Positions 59,144 through 64,000 of a stretch of 64,000 nucleotides of DNA are shown in pieces. How positions within the stretch are numbered: the first letter of the stretch is position 1; every line of letters starts with the position of its first letter. The notes under the pieces were generated by a model that was not told where the DNA came from, ran no database searches, and worked only from the letters and a program-made list of their open reading frames with translations. Both the position numbers and the translations under genes were made by a program. Source of the stretch: Populus alba (lineage: Eukaryota > Streptophyta > Magnoliopsida > Malpighiales > Salicaceae); assembly GCF_005239225.2 (NCBI RefSeq), contig NC_133300.1, positions 4,307,875 to 4,371,874 on the forward strand, written 5' to 3'.

Positions 59144-59295
59144 TTGTTACAATTAAAATAGGCAACAATCTCCTCCTAAGAGACGGAATATATTCTTTCC
59201 TATATTAATATACAAGATTGATTTGTTTCCTATATGTAATTGGATTCCTATTATGAAACAACTACTATATTCGTAATAGACTTCTCATGCCAACA
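59044..59295 (-). repeat. LTR of the second copia element (3' LTR in transcript sense)
   Basis: 252 bp with TG...CA ends. It holds an (AT)n tract at 59112-59139 that is longer than in the right LTR. Confidence 0.92.
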
Positions 59296-59302
59296 CTCCC
59301 CC

Positions 59303-60781
59303 TCAAGTTGGGGCATAAATATCGATCATGCCCAACTTGTCAATTATTCCATGAAATGCTTTTCCTGAAACTGCTTTTGTAAGTATATTGGCTAACTGAT
59401 GTTCTGATCGAACAAATGGAAATTTGATGAGGTTCTGATCTAACTTTTCCTTGATGAAGTGACGATCAATTTCAACATGTTTTGTGCGATCATGTTGGAC
59501 AGGATTTTGTGCAATTGCGATAGTTGCTTTATTATCACAATGTAGACTCATAGGATATGTGTATTGTGCCCCCAAATCTGTTAGAACACGTTTGATCCAT
59601 AATAATTCGCATACACCATGAGCTATGCCTCGAAATTCAGCTTCTGCACTTGATCTTGCAACAACTTTTTGCTTCTTACTTCGCCAGGTAACAAGGTTAC
59701 CCTCCACGAAGGTGAAATACCCAGACGTAGATTTTCGAGTTGTTTGATCTCCTGCCCAATCAGCATCTGTATATCCCATAATGCTAGAAACACTGGTTTT
59801 TGAGAATAATAATCCTTTTCCTGGAGCACCCTTCAAATATCATAAGATGCGGTTCACCGCATCCATATGTTCTTCACTAGGAGCATGCATAAATTGACTT
59901 ACAACGCTGACAACATAAGCGATATCTGGTCTTGTATGTGTTAAATAAATTAACCTGCCAACTAATCGTTGATAGCGACCAATATCTGTTGGAACTTGAT
60001 GGGGAAAAAATCCGAGCTTGTGATTAGTTTCCATAGGTGTTGATGCTGGTTTGCAAGCAAGCATTCCAGTTTCTGTCAATAGATCTATCACATATTTTCG
60101 TTGTGACAATGAAATTCCTTGAGCTGATCTTGCTACTTCAATTCCTAAAAAATACTTAAGTTGTCCAAGGCTCTTCATTTCGAATTCAGTAGCTAAATAT
60201 TCCTGTAACAGCTGCATTTCACCGGGATCGTCACCTATCAATACTATATCATCAACATACACAATTAAAACTGTCACCTTCCCTCCTTTGTGTTTTATAA
60301 ACAAAGTATGATCAACACCACTTTGCTTATAACTGAATGTCCGCATTGCAGAGGAGAACCTCCCAAACCAGGCTCTAAGAGATTGTTTCAGGCTGTATAA
60401 CGATTTCTTTAATTTACACACTTTGTCTTGATTTAAAACACTGCACTTTACACCTGGTGGTAAATCCATGTACACTTCTTCCTCTAAGTCTCCGTTGAGG
60501 AACGCATTCTTCACGTCAAACTGTTTCAATGGCCACTCCCGATTTGCTGCTAAGGATAGAAGAATGCGTATTGTGTTAAGCTTAGCCACGGGTGCAAAAG
60601 TCTCTTGGTAATCCACCCCATATTTCTGTGTATACCCCTTCGCAACCAACCGTGCTTTATATCTGTCAATGCTGCCATTTGCTTTGAGTTTCACAGTGAA
60701 TACCCATTGACAACCAATTGTTCTCTTTCCTTCAGGTAGTGAGACAAGTTCCCACGTAGAATTCCTTTGCAAAGCTTTCAT
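59303..60781 (-). pseudogene. Copia RT-RNase H region, interrupted
   Basis: The RT motifs TIGCQWVFTVK, FDVKNAFLNGDLEEEVYM and YVDDIVLIGDD are present. RNase H motifs YTDADWAGDQ, SSAEAEFRG and HCDNKATIAIA follow, ending before IDKLGMIDIY. One TGA at 59840-59842 separates the two domains between NRIL and YLKG. Confidence 0.9.
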
Positions 60782-60811
60782 CTCTTCATTTATAGCCGTG
60801 GCCCAATTAGG

Positions 60812-61560
60812 TTATGTCAAAGCTTCCTGTATGCTACTAGGAATGGAGACATTGGATAATTGATTCAGGGTAAGTGCATATGATTCAGATAGTCTATGGG
60901 TAGAGACATAATTATTGATTGGATATTTAACAGTGACGCTAGGATCAGGATCATATTGTTTCTTTGGGATACCTTTATTTGCCTTTTGTGAATATCTTAG
61001 AACTAAACTTTCAAGAGGGACAAGAGTTTTATCGAAAATAATAGTGGACTCATTAGATATGGGATTTAAGAGTACCTGAGGTTCAACATTCTGAGTGAAT
61101 TCATCAGGTAATGGTGTTAACAGAGGCAACTCAATATTTATCTGTGACTCCTCACGAGTGTAACTTCTTCCAAGCATTTCAGTTACTGCTTCTAGTTCTG
61201 AAACATCATCTGTCCCCCCTGGTAACTCCTCATGTGTACTACTATTGCTAAGCCTCTCAGTGATTTCTTCTAGTTCTAAGAACTCGTTATTGCCTGCATC
61301 ATTGCCACCCTCTGGCAACACATTTTCCTGACTAAACTTCTCCCCTTAAAGAGTAGTGGTTGGAAGTCTTTTAGAGTAATATGGTTCAGATTCATGGAAG
61401 GATACATCCATGGTTACATGTAGCTTTTTGTTTCTCGGATCATAACATCTGCAACCTTTCTGTAAATCTGAATAGCCAACAAACACACACCGTTTGGCAC
61501 ATGGATCAAGTTTAGTTTGCAAAACTTTTGGAATGTGGACATAAGCTGTGCAACCAAAAA
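60812..61560 (-). pseudogene. Copia integrase C-terminal linker, interrupted
   Basis: The integrase tail (GCTAYVHIPKVLQTKLDPCA, then CVFVGYSDLQKGCRCYDP) is followed by an acidic variable linker. TAA codons at 61346-61348 and 60812-60814 interrupt it. It carries no known activity of its own. Confidence 0.75.
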
Positions 61561-61567
61561 ATCTGGG

Positions 61568-62785
61568 TTAAAGATTTGGGAGATGTGGAATGGACAGTAA
61601 GGAGTGCAGTCGTTGTAGAGGTGTCTGAAAATCTATCACTATAGAGGGTGTCCTATTGAGTAGATAAATTGCTGATTTCACAGCTTCTCCCCAATAGAAC
61701 TGGGGCATGTGCATACCAAAGAGAGAAGCCCGAACCACCTCTAGTATTTGTCTATTATTTCTTTCTGCCAATCCATTCTGCTGTGGAGTATAAGTGTAAG
61801 AAGTTTGATGGCGAATGCCATAGTGGTGTAGATACTTTTGAACAGAAGTATCTAGAAATTCCATGGCATTATCAGTTTTCCAACTACGAATCTGTTTCTG
61901 ATACTGAGTTCCCACCATGCTATGAAATTCCTGAAAAGCTATAAAAACATCACTCTTTCTCTGCAGTAACGATATCCAAGTCATTCCCGTACATTCGTCT
62001 ATAAACGTGACAAAGTAACTAGATTTAGAAATGGAAAGGATTTTTGCAGGGCCCCATACATCAGAATGTACAACAGCAAAAGGTTCTAAACTTTTATTCA
62101 AACTTGGTAAATATGAAATATGGTGGCTTTTGGCCATTTCACAAACATTGCAATCAAATTCTGAATCATTGACTACTTTAAAAAGATGTGGCTGTAATTT
62201 TCTAAGATATCCAAAAGATAGATGTCCTAATTGGCGATGCCATAACCATATAGTTTCGCGATCTGTATCCAAAGTCCTAGCCTGATATGCATGATTGAAT
62301 TTATGTCCTCTAGTCTCTGTAAGTTCCAAGTAATAGAGTTTGCCTCTTTTAACACTATAACCAAGAATCTTCCGGGTTAGAATGTCCTGAAAAACACAAA
62401 ATGAAGGCCAAAAAGTTACAGTACAATTAACTGCAGAAGTAATTTGGTCGACTGACAAAAGGTTATATTCAAGAGAGGGGACAACAAGGACTGATTTTAA
62501 TGTAAGAGTTTTAGAAAGGATGACAGATCCTTCTCCAACAATAGGAGAGGTACTGCCATTAGCTGTAGAGATAAATGAGTGTGTAGACGAATTAAGGGAT
62601 TGTAACTGATTGGTGTCTCTAACCATATGATCTGATGCACCTGTATCAATAATCCAAGTATTATCCTTAGAAGTAGCAGAGAATACATTTGCCTTACCAC
62701 CTATACCTGGGTGAGCTACATTAGCTATAGGTTGCGATTTGTCTTCAACCGTAGGTTGAACTTCATTGGTAGTTGTTGTCACCAT
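61568..62785 (-). pseudogene. Copia protease-integrase region
   Basis: The longest intact piece, 405 residues. It holds the protease motif WIIDTGASDHM, integrase zinc module HRQLGHLSF and CNVCEMAKSH, and core motifs HSDVWGPAKI, WKTDNAMEF and QQNGLAERNNRQI. It ends at a TAA (61568-61570) just before the integrase tail. Confidence 0.9.
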
Positions 62786-62879
62786 AGCTTTCCCTGCAAA
62801 CTTCTTTCTTGGTTTTTTTGAAAAATCCCACCACTCCGAATAACCAATGATCTCGTAACATCTTTGTTTTGAATGGCCT

Positions 62880-63688
62880 GATTCACCACAATGTCAACAT
62901 ATAAAATTTGTATACCTTCCAGCGGTTTGATTATTGCGATTCTTTCCAGATGACAGCCCTTGTCGAGTTTGATTAGCTATCATGGCAGAGTGCTCAGGAA
63001 TTGAGTGAGAACTCCCCATAGTCTGTCTTTGTTGAAGTTCTCTCCTCACATATGCGTATGAACTTTCCAAGTCCAACTTTGGGTCTTTTCGCAACATTTC
63101 TCCATGAACTTGGTCAAAATCAGAATCAAGTCCACTTAGAAATATATGAACTCGCAATCGAGTTATTGCTGAATGTAGTTGGACTACTCCTTCAACTGTT
63201 CCTTCTTGAGAAGCAGTTCTGTGATCAATTTCTTGAAAGAGAGCAATAAGGTCATTGTAGTATGCTGACAATGATCTACCATCTTGCTTGATAGAGAAGG
63301 ACTTTTGATTTAATTCAAAGAGGCGGGTCTCATATGATCCATCATAAAAGGTTTTCGATACAGCCTTCCATATTTCCTTGGTTGTGGGGAGACGAATAAA
63401 TCATTGCATGAGTAAAGGACTCATTGAATCAATAATCCAGCTTTTCACTTTCTGATTTTCAGTGATCCATGTTGTAAACGTGGGATCTTTGTGGTTGGGT
63501 TTCTTCATTTCGCCAATAAGATATCTGGTTTTGTTACGAGCGCCAATGTGCATCTCCATAAGTTAAGACCATAATGGATAATTAGTTTCATTCAAGATGA
63601 TACCTGTAGGGAATGCAGAGTTGTCTTGGTGGATGATAATTAGTGTGTTATTTGGTGGAACTGGAATAATACTGGTGGGATTAGCCAT
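62880..63688 (-). pseudogene. Copia gag region, interrupted
   Basis: Starts MANPTSIIPVPPNNTL at 63688 and carries the copia N-terminal and UBN2-type gag motifs (NETNYPLWS, TTKEIWKAVSKTFYD). A zinc knuckle of the form C..C....H....C lies near 62870-62900. Stops interrupt it: TAA at 63563-63565, TGA at 63401-63403 and TGA at 62894-62896, the last inside the knuckle. Confidence 0.85.
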
Positions 63689-63801
63689 GTATTATTTTAT
63701 GAGTATTTAGCTTTTAACGAATAACAAAGAGAAAAACTAACAGAGTATGAGATTCGTGTTTTGAGCAATTATGCAATTCTACAATTTTCACTCTGATACC
63801 A

Positions 63802-64000
63802 TGTAGAAAGACAATGGTCTTTGCAGAATGCAATCTTTCATTCGTATTATTCTTCTCTGCCAAGGAGAAAATATATATATATATATAGGCACTGTTACAA
63901 TTAAAATAGGCAACAATCTCTTCCTAAGAGACGGAATATATTCTTTCCTATATTAATATACAAGATTGATTTGTTTCCTATATGTAATTGGATTCCTATT
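63802..64000 (-). repeat. LTR of the second copia element (5' LTR in transcript sense), partial
   Basis: Matches the first 200 bases or so of 59044-59295, with single-base differences and a shorter (AT)n tract. It is cut by the window edge. Confidence 0.92.

Larger units (their letters stand above)
59044..64000 (-). mobile_element. Ty1/copia LTR retrotransposon, right LTR cut by window edge, ORF broken
   Basis: Left LTR 59044-59295 (252 bp, TGTAGAA to CCAACA). The right LTR begins at 63802 and runs off at 64000. On the minus strand a primer-binding site TGGTATCAGAG (63791-63801) abuts the right LTR, and a purine tract (about 59296-59308) abuts the left. The domain order gag, protease, integrase, RT, RNase H defines copia. 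The two LTRs differ at about five bases in the shared 195 bp plus the length of an (AT)n tract, so it is clearly older than the element at 2318. In-frame stops lie at 63563, 63401, 62894, 61568, 61346, 60812 and 59840. It belongs to a different family from the first element. Confidence 0.95.

Overview
The window is plant nuclear DNA: AT-rich, with spliced genes, wide intergenic spaces and many degenerate transposons. The repeat families (a short inverted-repeat element ending in GTTTGG/CCAAAC, a TRIM element, and a CCGGGT-type dispersed repeat) look like those of Salicaceae, so a poplar (Populus) or willow is my best guess. This is inference from pattern memory, not from a search.

Genes that look intact or nearly so: a calmodulin-like protein of the CML4/CML5 type (17545-18216, minus); a spliced SAP-like nuclear protein (27454-31570, plus); the CRINKLY4-family receptor kinase ACR4 (38104-40824, plus); tRNA-Thr(TGT) (42250-42321, plus); a short RRM protein resembling AIPP1/EDM3 (45880-46615, plus); the tetrapyrrole-binding protein GUN4 (47661-48452, plus); and a ribosomal L18p/L5e-family protein (49688-50071, plus). 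A further minus-strand reading frame leaves the window at base 1. There is no operon-like organisation. The set FRF - CML - unknown gene - ACR4 - GUN4 matches, from memory, the Arabidopsis block At3g59470-At3g59400, so the middle of the window appears to be a conserved syntenic segment.

Broken genes: a FAR1-related (FRF-like) pseudogene with a filler insertion (10528-11973, plus); a truncated MEKK-like kinase remnant with an in-frame 69-bp repeat exon (13090-14514, minus); and three tandem copies of a progesterone 5-beta-reductase/iridoid-synthase-like (PRISE) gene (51414-58735, minus), each disabled by a different lesion. One has lost its 5' part, one carries a single-base insertion, and one is split by a 291-bp TRIM retrotransposon.

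Mobile DNA: two Ty1/copia LTR retrotransposons, both on the minus strand. One is complete with identical 165-bp LTRs and a 5-bp target duplication (2318-7107). The other is older and its right LTR runs off the window (59044-64000). Both have open reading frames interrupted by stops compatible with C-to-T change. There are also two TRIM elements, a decayed gypsy gag, copia relics, MITE copies, a CACTA-like relic around the first copia, and a tandem array of about 240 bp (15060-15840).
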